Positions 32,046 through 43,427 of a stretch of 64,000 nt of DNA are shown here, in pieces. The position numbers and the translations under genes were made by a program. Within the stretch, counting starts at the first letter, position 1. Each line of letters starts with the position of its first letter. The notes below the pieces were generated by a model that was not told the origin of the DNA, ran no database searches, and saw only the letters and a list, made by a program, of their open reading frames with translations. Source of the DNA: Limnanthes douglasii subsp. nivea (taxonomy: Eukaryota; Streptophyta; Magnoliopsida; Brassicales; Limnanthaceae). Location: contig JAUPFV010000002.1 in assembly GCA_036936605.1 (NCBI GenBank), positions 124,542,376 through 124,606,375 on the forward strand, in the 5' to 3' direction.

Positions 32046-34593
32046 TTGCATGAGTGGAGTTTTGAAGAGTGGTCTAGTATCGGGGACCGAGCCGAAGAAT
32101 ACCGCCGCGCCGGATTAATCTGGGGGTCTAACTCCAAGCCTTTTACTCCCGCACCGCTTCCTCACGACCCTGTCTTAGCTACTCCAATACCCGCTGAGTC
32201 TTTCCTTCTTCCCGACCCTCCTGTTTCTCTATCGCCCGGGATTAGTCTTTCTCCCGAAATTGTCATCCTTTCTTCCAGCGGCAGTTCTTCCAATTCCCTT
32301 GCAGTTGGGTCTGAGAATCCGACCCTAACACCGGTTAATTCACGCGTTTCTCCATCTCCGTCCCTTCCCCGACGCACTCGGAAGATCAGGTTCTTGACTA
32401 TGGGAGAAAGTAGTCATCCGTTGTCTCCCACGAGAGGTAACGCTCTTGAAATGGTTCACTTAACTCCCTCGATTCGAGGGTATCGGACCGGTATTAATAC
32501 TGCGGTAACTTTTCTAGGTTTTCCTAAGCCTCGTCTGACGCCAGAGGAACTGGAGGCAGCACTTCGGGCTCAGTCAGTAAATGCAGTCGAGCCTTCCACT
32601 TCCCGGGTACGTGTATCGGACCCGAACATCGCTACTGCCCGGAGCTCCGACCAGGCCTCTAACGCCTATGCTGGAGAGTCAGAAGTGGACGTTGCGCCCG
32701 CAGAGGTATGCATTGCTACTGTTGGTGATGCTGCCAATCCTCCGGATGATCCCCTGCCCGAAGAAGTAGCTGCTGCCATCACTACTCCCTACTTCAGTTG
32801 GCTTAAGACAAAGGATGTTGTTTCCCTTTACAAGGGGAAATACCTCTATTTCCCGGAGTCTGACTACAAGGATCTACTGATCCGATGGGGAATTCCCGAA
32901 TATGTCAACGTTCGGTTCCCGGTTCCCGGGGAGACCCCCGTTCATGTCCGATCTAGGGAGATTGTGATATTTACTGAGCTGTTCAACTGGGGGCTGTGGT
33001 TCCCCCTAGATCCCGAGATCGCGCTCTACTTCCGAACCCTCCAGATCTTCTCATCGCAGCTGACGCCGAACGGCTGGTACACTCTAATGTCCTGCATAAT
33101 GGCTTCCCATCTTTCAGGTCGAGTTATGCCCATGGAGGAATATATTGCTGTGTCGGGTCTGTCCAAGTCCCCAAAATCCCTGTTCTTCTACTCTTCCTTG
33201 GGGAATAAGTGGAAGGTGGTTAATGACTTCCTGGAGGGGGACAAAGGCTGGAAGCATCGGTTCGTGTTTCTGAGCGGGTGTTGGGAGAACGGTCTTCCTT
33301 ATACCCCGCAGAATAAGAGGCAGCTTCTCCGCACCTGGGTTCATGACGGTACTGCTTTTTTTTTTTAAAAAAAAATCCATTCTTCGTGTAGTGTCGAAGG
33401 AATGGTTGCAAGGTCTGAAAAAGGACTACTGCGAAGCCGCTGGGGTTACGTTCGGGATTCTCAAAGCTTATGCTCGGGAACACTGGGGTCGGGCTATGCA
33501 TCGGACCTTCAAGGACACGAACTTAATCATGAGTAACCTCTGGCGTTGCTCGTCTGACCCTCTCACCATTGAGCAGCTGAGACAACCCCTTCCTTGGAAG
33601 ATGTCATCGCGAAAACCGACGCCCCTGGATCGCAGTTGTACTTGCCTAAGCGCAACAAGGCGCCTAGCAAGCGTCCGAAGTCGGATGAAGAGGGGGAGGA
33701 AGACGCAGTTGTGGCTGTTGCCGATCCGATTCGGGAAGAGGCTCCCGCGGCGGGAGTGGCATAGGCTAGTCAAGAACCGGCGCCCGTGCAGAAAAGGAAG
33801 GCTCGTGCTGATGCGGATGGGACAAGGGCAAAGAAGTCCAAGCACTCAAAAGTGGTGCGAATAATATTCCACCTTAGCTCCAAAAGCCTGAGGCTGTCAG
33901 ACAAGAACGATGGTGCGAATAATATTCCACCTGCGGACCTCGTTGAAATTCCCGATGATGCTGAGCCTCTCCGACCGTCCGATCCGAACGTGGCCTCTTC
34001 GAGTGGTACAAGGTATCCACTGCTATCCATGCTTGGCGGTCCGCACACGTTCCAGCTACGGGGGTCGGATGGTCTGGCGTTATCCTTGTACAACTTGCTC
34101 GTTCCCGTAGCTGTGAAAGAGCGGCGGGTGAAAGAGTTAAGTCAGCAGCTGGCTTCTGCAGAGGGAAAGATCGTCAGCCTGACCGGGGATTTTGATAAGG
34201 CCAAGACGGGTCTGGCGACGACAGAGGGTCGTATTGCCAAATTTGAGCGCTGCGGAGGAGGCGAAGAAAGCTTCGGAGGAGGCGAAAAGGGCCGCGGAGG
34301 AGTCGAAGAAGGTCGTGGAAGACCACGCTGCTGCTTTGACTTCGGAGGTCCAGAAGTTGAAGTCTTCAAATGTCGCCTTCGCGAATCGGTGCAGGCAATG
34401 GGCGGACAAATAAGCTGCTGATGCGAAAGCCGCGTATGTGCTCTCACTCCACAACCGCTTCCCCGAACTTCAACTTGGGTCGATGTGGTTGGACGTGCCC
34501 GAAAAAGACCGGCCTGAGAGGGTGGATTGCGGGGAGGAAGAGGAAGAGTACGACGACGATGAGGAGGATGGGGAGGAAGATAATGATGAGTGA
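32046..34593 (+). pseudogene. aORF of TatA copy 3, start region deleted, rearranged
   Basis: Shares the promoter, leader and ATG deletion with copy 2 (open from GAGTGGAGT, no in-frame ATG until about 32400); the G-box remains at 31937-31942. Exon 1 is open to the intron, with the conserved domain present (FTELFNWGLWFPLDPEIALY). After the intron a one-C loss causes a frameshift near 33590, TAG occurs in GGCATAGGC near 33764, and GTGCGAATAATATTCCACC has replaced the GAGAGCAAACCG-type sequence at about 33855. A one-base loss lies near 34250 (GAGCGCTGCGG) and a stop at AAATAAGCT near 34411. The coiled-coil and acidic tail remain readable. Non-functional. Confidence 0.85.
33349..33391 (+). other. 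Intron remnant in the copy 3 aORF (GT...TAG, 43 nt)
   Basis: GACG|GTACTGC to CGTGTAG|TGTCG, with homopolymer block T11A9, total 20 again. Same phase-1 position as in copies 1 and 2. Confidence 0.6.
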
Positions 34594-34899
34594 CCCAGAG
34601 TTGGGCCTCTTTTTTTTTTGCGTTGTTTGTAACTCTTTTGGGGGCCACGGGGCCCCCTATCAATGTTTCTGTCGCATATTTTGAACCTTCCTTTGGGGGC
34701 CACGGGGTCCCCTTTTAATATATTGACGTTATCGGCTTAATCCCTTCATAAATTGTGATCTGTATGATGTATCGACAAAATGTTGAAAAAACTCAAATTA
34801 AACAAACAATATTAGATAATCCTGATAGGGTCTGCAATAGTGAGTTGCAAAGTAGGTCGGGGACCTACGAAGTCGTTCGGGATCCTACAAAAGCGGAAT

Positions 34900-35326
34900 A
34901 ATCCATTTAGGTCGGAAGGCCGATGTGGCATCGAAAATTCTCCCAAAGGGTCGGGAAGAAAATATATGTAGATTAGTAAACTGAAAAACCCATTTAGGTT
35001 CTGTAGATTGATTTTGCATCGAAAATTCTCCCAAAGGGTCGGGAAGAACGTATATGTAGATCAGTAAACTGAAAAACCCATTTAGGTTCTGTAGATCGAT
35101 TTTGCATCGAAAATTCGCCCAAAGGGTCGGGAAGAACATATATGTACATCAGTAAACTGAAAAACCCATTTAGGTTCTGTAGATCGATTTTGCATCGAAA
35201 ATTCTCCCAAAGGGTTGGGAAAAACATATATGTAGATCAGTAAACTGAAAAACCCATTTAGGTTCTGTAGATCGGTTTTGCATCGAAAATTCTCCCAAAG
35301 GGTCGGGAAGAACATATATGTAGATC
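34900..35326. repeat. 88-bp tandem repeat array, TatA copy 3
   Basis: Five units as in copies 1 and 2; the first is one base shorter (GGTCGGAAG). The flanks 34594-34899 and 35327-35546 hold no gene. Confidence 0.9.
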
Positions 35327-35546
35327 CATTAATATTAATATGAACAGACGCTGTCCAGCTCGTCAGCTGATTAAGGTCGTGACACTTCAATATTTGGAAG
35401 GCAAAAAATGTTTGATTAATGCAATCGGGTGGTCGGGTGCTGGTGATGCCTCGTTAAAACCTCCTCGCGCCACCGAGGTAGGAAAGAGTGCATCCCCGAT
35501 CTGTACAACAAAAAGGTAAAATACAAATCGAAATACAACTTTGCTA

Positions 35547-37435
35547 CTATTCTAAGTACAATTTCAAGTGTTCGATATTCCAAGGTAGCCTCAAAAGATG
35601 TCCGAGCTTATTCTGCAGGCGGTATGTCCCGTTTTTGACTTTCTCAACGACTTCATAGGGTCCTTCCCAATTCGGGGCGAGTTTACCGAGGCTTTTATCT
35701 TTGGTGTGGAGGAAGACGCGCCTGAGAACCTTGTCTCCAACCTTGAACTCCCGACGGCGGACTTTAGAATCATATTGACTTCTCATCAGGGTCTGATAGT
35801 GCAAAGAGTTCAACTGGGCCCGGTTGCGCTTCTCTTCTACGAGGTCAAGTTCGAGTCGTCGGGTATCGTCGTTCGTTTCTTCCGCATAATTACCGACCCT
35901 GAAAGATGGGAAAATGGATTCCGCGGGAGTGACCGCGTCCATACCATATACTAAAGCGTAAGGCGACTCTTGGGTAGCTGTTCGGGGTGTAGTTCGGTAA
36001 GCCCATAGTACTTCTTGCAAGTAGTCACGCCATTTTCCGGCCTTTCCCTCGAGGTTTTTTCTTAGGCCCTCCAAAATGGGTGAGCCTGAAAGTACGGGCG
36101 CATTTTCCGGGCTGCTGTCACTAGGGCGAGTGCCAATTTTTCCAATTTTAAATACCGAGTTTCCGCATCCAGCAAGCTTTTGCTCACAAAGTAGACCGCT
36201 GTAGGAGCCGGTCCTAATTCACTAATTAAAGCCGCGCTAACCGCAAAGTCTGTAACCGCGATATAAAGGAAAAGTGCCTCGCCTACTGCGGGTTTCGTCA
36301 AAAGGTTCGGGGATGATAGGTATCTTTTGATGCCCAAAAACGCTTCGTCACATTCAGAATTCCATGAAAATTTTTTGGCTTGTCTTAATACCTGAAAAAA
36401 GGGAGCGCATTTGTCAGAGGATCGGGAAATAAATCGGTTTAGGGCAGCCAGACGCCCCGTCAGGATTTGTACTTCCTTGATGCTCCGGGGTGGAGTCATA
36501 TCGGTGAGAGCTCGTAGTTGTGCGGGATCTGCTTCAATCCCTTTTTCGCTCACGAAGAAACCTAGGAACTTCCCTGATCGGACTCCGAAAGAACATTTCT
36601 CCGGGTTAAGCTTCAGATTTATCCCTCGCAGGTTGTCAAAAGTTTCCCCGAGGTCTACAAGATGGGCCGCATCCGCGCTGCTTTTTACTAACATATCGTC
36701 GATGTACACCTCCATATTTCTCCCGATCTGACCCTCGAATGTTTTGTTGACGAGCCTTTGGTATGTTGCGCCAGCATTTTTCAGCCCGAAAGGCATTACT
36801 TTGTAGCAATATAATCCCCGGCCCGTGATGAATGTGGTACTTTCTTGATCCGCGGCATGCAATTTGATCTGATTATACCCGGTGTACGCATCCATAAACG
36901 ATAGTAATTTGTTACCCGGCGTTGAATCTACCAGCTGATCGATTCTTGGCATCGGGAAAGGACCTTTCGGGCACGCCCGGTTTAGGTCGGTAAAATCCAC
37001 ACACATTCTCCATTTGCCGTTTTTCTTTTTGACCAGAACGGGATTGGAGATCCACAGCGGGTAACGTGCTTCTTTGACGTGTCCGACGTCGATCATTCTC
37101 TCAACCTCTCGCAAGATAACGTCTACTTTTTCTGAGGAGAAGGCTCGACGCTTTTGGGAAATCGGTCTGACGTTTATGTTGATAGTTAGTTTGTGCACGG
37201 CAAAAGATTCCGGCACCCCGGTGACATCTCCCGAGCACCATGCGAATAGGTCTAGGTTTTTCCGCAAGAGGGTCAGCAGCTGTTCCCTTAGGTTCGGTGA
37301 AAGGCATACCCCGATCCGTAAAGACTTCCCCGCGGCGAAATGGTACTGCTCGCATTCCTCGTCTGTTGTTAAAAGGTTTGGAGCTTCCCGCGGGTCATCA
37401 ACGGGCAACGACCCCGGGGGCAGCCCCCTTAATTG
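35547..37435 (-). pseudogene. pol: pol of TatA copy 3, RT intact but integrase and second RNase H deleted
   Basis: Continues from gag-pro UAG without the TGA of copies 1 and 2 (GGA here), giving an open frame through RT (FMDAYTGYNQI, YIDDMLV) and the first RNase H region to about 36080. There CCTCCAAAATGG joins directly to GTGAGCCTG (near 36078), a deletion equal to copy 1 about 5517-6925. It removes the archaeal-type RNase H, the HHCC finger and the D-D-E core. The integrase C-terminal part (35547-36074) survives in another frame. RT residues VSAALISE look more conserved than VSATLISE of copies 1 and 2. Confidence 0.88.
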
Positions 37436-37438
37436 CTA
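37430..37438 (-). promoter_or_regulatory. Readthrough context UAG-CAA-UUA, TatA copy 3
   Basis: GAA-TAG-CAA-TTA-AGG, as in copy 1. Here the frame downstream stays open for about 450 codons, the clearest view that pol is in frame with gag-pro across a single stop. Confidence 0.72.
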
Positions 37439-40008
37439 TTCTTGAGCTTGAACCATCTCTTGGTCTTTCTTAGGCGCTAATGCCGCTCGGTAGCATTCCC
37501 GTGCCGCCTTCTGGCTGCTTCGGACCACACCCACGTTGTTTCCGACCACGTACATTAAACACTGATGAATCGTAGAAGTTACAGCGTGCATGCGCAATAT
37601 CCATGATCGGCCGAAAATGGCATTGTGGGAAGCCGGTGCGTCGACTACCACGAATAAAACCATGACCTCCTTTTTGAAAGGGCCGCGGCCTAATTGTACT
37701 GTGCCTTCGAATTCTCCTATAACGTCGGCTGCTGACCCAGTAAACCCGACAATGGTTCGGTCAGACCGAGCAATCACTGGCGGTGTTCTGAACTTGGCAA
37801 AAGTAGATGCGAAGATGATATTTGCGGAACTCCCGGTGTCCACCAAGATGCGCCAAACCTCCTCTCCCGCGATAGCAGCCCCAATCACAATGGCATCCTC
37901 ATGAGGTCCGGCTATATCCCTCATGTCGTCGTCATCGAAATGTAAAATCGGCGAGGGGGCGCTTCCGGTTTGGAAGCAAGTTCTGGCTTCCAGCTGAGTG
38001 GTTAAGTTGACGATGTGCCTTTTCCTGGAAGAATGCGTGACTCCCGCCATCGAAAAAATGAGTGGTTTGGAAGCAAGGATTCGAAGAATGAGTGGTTTGG
38101 AAGCAAGGATTCGAAAAAATTACAAAGGTCTCGCACATTACCGACGCTCTCCTCAACTTCCTCCTCGATGATCCCGATAATGTTGCGGTTAGCTTCCGGG
38201 TCAAGATATTCGATGGAAACGTCAAACTGGTCGGTAACCTCAGAGATGGCCATGGTGATTTCGGATTTTGGTACCACCACGACTTCTTTCGAGGTCGCAC
38301 CTTGCTGTGCTTTCTTCATATACTCCATGAGGTTTCCGTGTTCTATCAAAATCTGTATTTCTTTTTTCAAGGCAATGCAGTCCTTCGTATCATGCCCAAC
38401 GTCCTCGTGATAGCGACAATATCGATTATTTCTCTGCTCTCGAGGCGTCGGAATTGGGAAAGGTTTTCGGTACATTCCGCTCCTCTTGGTTTTCTCATAG
38501 ATTGACGCCACGCACTCCGTAAGGTTAGCGAAGTATGCAGTTCGGATCCATTTGTTAGACATGGGTCGCGACGTCGTCTGATTATTTCCCCTCGGTTTCG
38601 GACTGGTCAAGGTCGAATCCTTGTTCTTCACAGGAGGGTTCGGGTGTATCGTGCTAACCGGTTGGACTGCCCGTGCGTAATCCGACTGGGTGCTCTGCCT
38701 TATGACTACTGACGCTTGGGCACTTTGTTGAATCTGTGCGGCCAATTCAGAGGCTTCGGTCTCCTCGATCAATATCTGCTTCTCTATCTGCGCCAACAGT
38801 GCAGAAAATGTGAAAGCTTGTTTCTTTGTTACTGCTTGCTTCATTGGTCCGGGGAGCAGACCTAAGCGAAACGCTGTTAAGGCCACATTTTCTTCGCAGT
38901 GGTCTAGGTCGGTTTTTGCGTCGATGAATCGCCTCGTATATTCTCTGAGGCTGTCCCCTATTTTTTGCCTGCAATTCATGATGGTGTCTCTGTTGGCTCG
39001 GAAGCTTTTGATTCCCACAAAGTGCTGCCTAAACATCGTCCAGAACATCCCGAAGTTCTGAATACTACCCTGCGGCAAACGGTTGTACCACTTAGAGGCT
39101 CGGTCCTTGAAAGTCATGGAAAAAGCTCTGCATAGGAGCTTGTCATCGTTATCGAAACTTAGCATGAAGTTTTTGAAAGCCTCCAAATGGTTATCCAGGT
39201 CTTTCTTCCCGTCGTACTTTTCTAGTTTTGAAACATCGAATCGCTTCGGGAGTTGTCCCGCGAGTATCTCATCGGACAGTGGGGATGCCCTCCAGTTGAC
39301 TCCGAACTCACACGTTCCTCCCCCGAGTCCTTCTGTCTGAATTCCATAGAGTCCCTCGACTCCCGGGCTGACAAACTGACTGCTAGTTCGGTAACCGTGG
39401 TTCGGACTGTTCGACGGCTGCCATGGCACAGGTGGAAACACTGCCCGGTCTTCTCGGCTGGCGGCATGCATTTCTTCTTTCTCAAAGGAGACTGGGGTCT
39501 GTTTATCAGTGCTCCCCTTATTATATTTCATAGGGTCTGTCCTGAGCCCTCGGGGGCGTCGGGAACGACTTTTTTGTGTACGCTGGACCTTTTCCCGTCG
39601 CCGGTACTCTCTGCCCGAAGAGTCATCCGAGGGGTAATCTACTGTCGTGCCGCGATGGTCCTCTGGGTACCTCCGAGCCCTAGCGACTTGCTCGTCGTCG
39701 GGATGAGATTCTCGGTAATACCTAACAGGTCGGGCTTCGATTCGCGGACCGACGTCATGGCCCACCGCCTCCAAAATGGGTTCCTTGCCTTTTCCTTCCC
39801 GAACCTTTTTCTCACTTAGTGCCCGCTCTCTTTCTTCCTTTAACTTGGCAATATCTTCAAGAAGTTGTTTTCGCGTCATTATTAAGGTCGACCGTTTGTT
39901 CCGACCCCGGTCGTCGCGCTCCCGACCAGGGGCTTCTTCTCCTTCCGACACCGAGACGGCTCGGACGACTTCTCTCCCGACCCTCTCTATCACAGCCTCG
40001 TTATTCAT
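37436..40008 (-). pseudogene. gag-pro: Gag-protease of TatA copy 3, frameshifted between zinc knuckle and protease
   Basis: The N-terminal 668 codons from ATG 40008 are open (capsid domain and CRYHEDVGHDTKDC knuckle intact). The rearranged stretch 38053-38118 then adds FFESLLPNHS twice and shifts the frame. The protease part (MAGVTHSS to VQAQE, with VDTGSSANIIF) is open in the second frame at 38050-37436. In copies 1 and 2 these are one 846-aa ORF. Confidence 0.88.
38053..38118. repeat. Short direct-repeat insertion in copy 3 gag
   Basis: Two tandem copies of a unit of about 30 bp containing GAGTGGTTTGGAAGCAAGG replace the CTCCCCCAAAGATTGTC segment of copies 1 and 2. GGTTTGGAAGCAAG also occurs about 80 bp away (near 37970), so the insert looks copied from nearby sequence. 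Confidence 0.75.
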
Positions 40009-40064
40009 CCCGCAAAATGTGATTTTTTAAAGAACAAAAAAGATTCCTTTTTCGGTATCACTCG

Positions 40065-40082
40065 TTCCCACAGACGGCGCCA
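40065..40082 (-). other. Primer-binding site of TatA copy 3
   Basis: Minus strand TGGCGCCGTCTGTGGGAA, one T inside the LTR, as in copy 2. Confidence 0.68.
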
Positions 40083-40083
40083 A

Positions 40084-40410
40084 TGATGAGTTAATAATGG
40101 ATTAAGGGAATATTTCGGGTATTGTGTCAGATGTGACTAGAGAGAGAAAGTCTAGAGAGAGAAAGAGAATGTATATTAAAATAATCCAAAAGTCCCCACT
40201 ACCAAACATGCGGGTCACCTTTTATACTAAAATAAGGTGGGCCCGTTTGAGGCCTTAGTGGGCTGTTCAACTATTTGGTGATGTCCCTTAGTTAATTCTA
40301 TGTTTACACATTGGTCCTTGAAAGACCTTAAATTCCTTAACGATTACATAAAAAGCATTTTATTACAATCAGGCCCTCATAAATTATATAGGCAAATTCC
40401 TCCCTTATCA
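40084..40410 (-). repeat. Right LTR of TatA copy 3 (functional 5' LTR)
   Basis: 327 bp. It differs from the copy 1 and 2 right LTRs by CTTGAAAGACC for CTTGAGAGACC (near 40321). TATA box TATAAAAGG on the minus strand at 40226-40218. Confidence 0.95.
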
Positions 40411-40415
40411 AAGTA
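40411..40415. repeat. Target-site duplication AAGTA, right side of TatA copy 3
   Basis: Partner of 31270-31274. Confidence 0.93.
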
Positions 40416-41230
40416 AATAAAAAATAAATAGGAATGATGTACCTTCATAATGAATATTTTTAGCTCCAATACCCTTAAAATTTAATGGATTAAGCTAGCC
40501 TCGTTGGAAGAGAGATTAAATTATCGTTTCAAATATTTGAGTTATGATAGTCTTAATTTACTAAAAGATGTAGCTTAGCCTTTCTCATTAAGGTAGAGAG
40601 CAATTTATTCTTATATATTTTTACATTTTTTATAGAATAATAATTTATGTTGAAGGCAGATGAAGTACTTGAGCTTCCACACCCTTAAAATATTGAGGGA
40701 TTGTGTTATGCTCTATAATAGAGATAATAAAGTTTTGTTTGGTTTGGGAGACGCGAAATTAAGGTTGTAGAGAAATTTGATATAAAATGAATCATGTCAA
40801 AAATGTAAAGTTAGGTTCTCTGGATAGAAAGTATAATATTCGTTAGTCTTTGGTTCAAAAGCCTAATGCGCATTTAAATTTTCTATTGCTCAAATACTAA
40901 GGATAAAAAATTGATAAAACTTATTTGTTTTTGTAGGCTTTGGTCATATGATGAATGCATGAATAACCTAACCAAAGTTGAGACCATATGAGCCAAACCA
41001 AACTGAGGCCAATATGAGGTTGAGATGCGTCGTGATTGGATCGTGGTGAGGATGGTATGAGGTCATGTTGAGCTAAGTATGAACTCATGTTGAGGTTTAA
41101 CGCATGATGAGGTTTAACCATCTATGTTAAGGTCGAACCCATGTTGAGACCGAGAGGGGGTGTCAGATTGACAATTTAGGGGTTTAGCGGACCTTACTTA
41201 CGGATCTTTTAGGATATTTTTTTTAGTTTG
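40416..41230. other. AT-rich intergenic DNA, no gene seen
   Basis: This is what lay to the right of the copy 3 insertion site. About 40970-41150 has loosely repeated GTTGAGGTTTAAC- and CATGTTGAG-like phrases but no clear array. No convincing ORF. Confidence 0.65.
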
Positions 41231-41235
41231 GCTTT

Positions 41236-41610
41236 TGGTGTGGATTATTTTCAACTGAGGGTAATTTGGTCAAGTGTTTTGTGGTGTTTCAAAGGTATTT
41301 AATGTTTAAGTGGTTTGTAGTGAGAGATTTGAGCTGCGTGGTTGTATTAAATGTTCATTACCCTCATTAATGAAAGTGGTTAGGTATTTATACCCTTAAT
41401 TATGGCCTCATGGGTTTTCGGGTCAAACTCATGAAACCGGGTTGAATTCAAAGACACATTAGTTTATTAAGCAGGTTGGTAATTAGCTTAGTCATAAAGT
41501 GATTAGTTTTTAATACTTTAGTCCTGTTCGGATGGTTTAGTGGGTGGTATTTGTCCGAATTGCCCCTATCCGGTTTCTACAGTGAGTGATGAGAAAATCC
41601 GGACTCATCA
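41236..41610 (-). mobile_element. Solo LTR of the TatB family
   Basis: 375 bp starting TGGTGTGGATTATTTTC and ending GGACTCATCA, flanked by perfect 5-bp duplications GCTTT (41231-41235 and 41611-41615). It aligns along its length with the TatB LTR at 55878-56256; shared blocks include GTATTAAATGTTCATTACCC, CTCATTAATGAAAGT and TCCGGACTCATCA. No internal sequence remains, so it arose by recombination between two LTRs. Confidence 0.88.
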
Positions 41611-41615
41611 GCTTT

Positions 41616-42779
41616 AATTAATGCATCGAACAGGGTTTGGACCATGTATGCACGAAAGTAGGGCTCGTTAATGTCTTACCCAATGTTTTAATATACATTG
41701 AACCGATGTTCATATTATATATCATTAAATATATTATTACGTGGGGTATGTTGAGAAATACAAAAAACATGTTATAAATAAGTAAAATATTAGTTTTTCG
41801 TCTGAAGTAGCTCAAGAACCATACAATAATATTATATAGAAAAGGCCATATGACTTTGATTAGAATTTGTAACGAGGATATAGACCTTAGTGATTTCACT
41901 TATTTTCTTGTTGTTTATACTTCTAAATATTATTTACTCGAAACATATTTTAAGAAATATAATAGATCCATATTATATTTGAATGTTTTTTATAAACGGT
42001 GATATCGATAGTTAATCAGAAAACGGGCTTTTAGTAATTTTATCAGCTACCATATCATGTATTTAGATCTGGATTTTGCAAATAAATTTCAACTGAACCT
42101 GGACAACTTTATGCAGTGATCGTCTCTAATCGTTGCATCGTCATGAGATCCGTTGTGATTTCTAGATCTATATATTTCTCTAAAAAAACTGTGGGAAGGT
42201 TTACAGATAAGATGACAATAAATCATCCCAACAAATTCTTAAATTATAGATCCACCTAAAAATATGAGATAAAACATAAATGAAATAAATATAATTACCA
42301 TATTTTTATATTATATATGTTTCGTGTAACTCTTGTACAAAGCGTGAATATACCATAATACTTGTTTGAACATGATAACACCATTATTACTAGACCCCAC
42401 CCATATTTTATATATTGTATGATGAAATGATTATTCTTTGGAAAAATTTCATTGTAACATGTGATCTTCACGCGTCTTTTCTAACAATTTTAAAAAGTTG
42501 AAGTTAAAGCACTACATGCTAAGTTCAATCATAACGATGTTGTTCATGCCTGCATTACAACTAACAATGATGCATTCATACTCAAGGCTACTTGTGTTAT
42601 AAAATCAATCAAGCCTAATAAACAAGTAAATATTAAGACCGATTATACTTCATATCTTATGTGAAAAAATAGTCTAGCTTTTAAGGTTTTGTTGTTTTAT
42701 GGTTACTACAAAAGTCGTTAAAATATTATCATATACGTGATATTGAAGAGAATTGAATAAATAAAATGAGAGCTAAAAA
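41616..42779. other. AT-rich intergenic DNA, no gene seen
   Basis: Low-complexity AT-rich sequence with many stops in all frames. Nothing recognised before the copia relic begins near 42780. Confidence 0.65.
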
Positions 42780-43396
42780 TTCACACTTAGATGGTGTTTT
42801 ATCTTTAAATACTATTAAAGAAAAATATTCGATATAGAGATTTGAATAAATAAAATGAGAGTTCACAAATCACAAGCTAGTGTTATCGAGAATAGAGGAA
42901 TATCCAATAGTAGAGGTCCTAAATTACATACTCTCTCAAAATGTATATCCAAGTCTAGATATGGGAGAGAGACTAGGATATACTACTATTGTAGCAAGCC
43001 TGATCATATTTAAAGGTATTATTATTATTATTAATGGTAGAAAGAGAAAAGTAACAAGTCAAAATGAGGGTGATAATAAAAATATTTTAGATATTTCATC
43101 AACTAGTAACGATAATGCATCACTGATTTGTGATATTGATCAGTGTTATCATGTTAATTGTTCATTTTCAGAATGGTTTGGAGATATAAGTGTTTTAATT
43201 CATTATGTTCTAATATAGAATATTTTTTGAACTACAACTATGTTAATTTTTGTAGTGTCAATATAGAAAATTATAACTCAACTACCCTTGTTGGGTTGGG
43301 TGATATATGTGTCAAGACATGAGAGGTCCCAAATACTTCAACTGAAAGATGTGAGTCATATTACAACTACATTTGACTTTGTTTTCTGAAAATGTG

Positions 43397-43427
<31 letters not shown>

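Larger units (their letters stand above)
31275..40410 (-). mobile_element. TatA copy 3: internally deleted Tat element
   Basis: 9.1 kb with LTRs of 312 and 327 bp, differing by a 15-bp indel and five substitutions seen by eye, hence an older insertion than copy 1. A deletion of about 1.4 kb removes most of the second RNase H and integrase. Two small rearrangements with locally copied sequence disrupt the aORF (about 33855-33880) and gag (38053-38118). Target duplication AAGTA is perfect. Confidence 0.92.

Noticed and set aside
41161..41610. Solo LTR starting at TGTCAGATTG (41161)
   Set aside because: No target duplication fits that start, while 41236 gives a perfect GCTTT pair and aligns to the start of the TatB LTR.
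41618..41899. 93-aa hydrophobic minus-strand ORF
   Set aside because: AT-rich sequence yields Ile/Leu/Phe-rich ORFs by chance; no start context, homologue or neighbour supports it.
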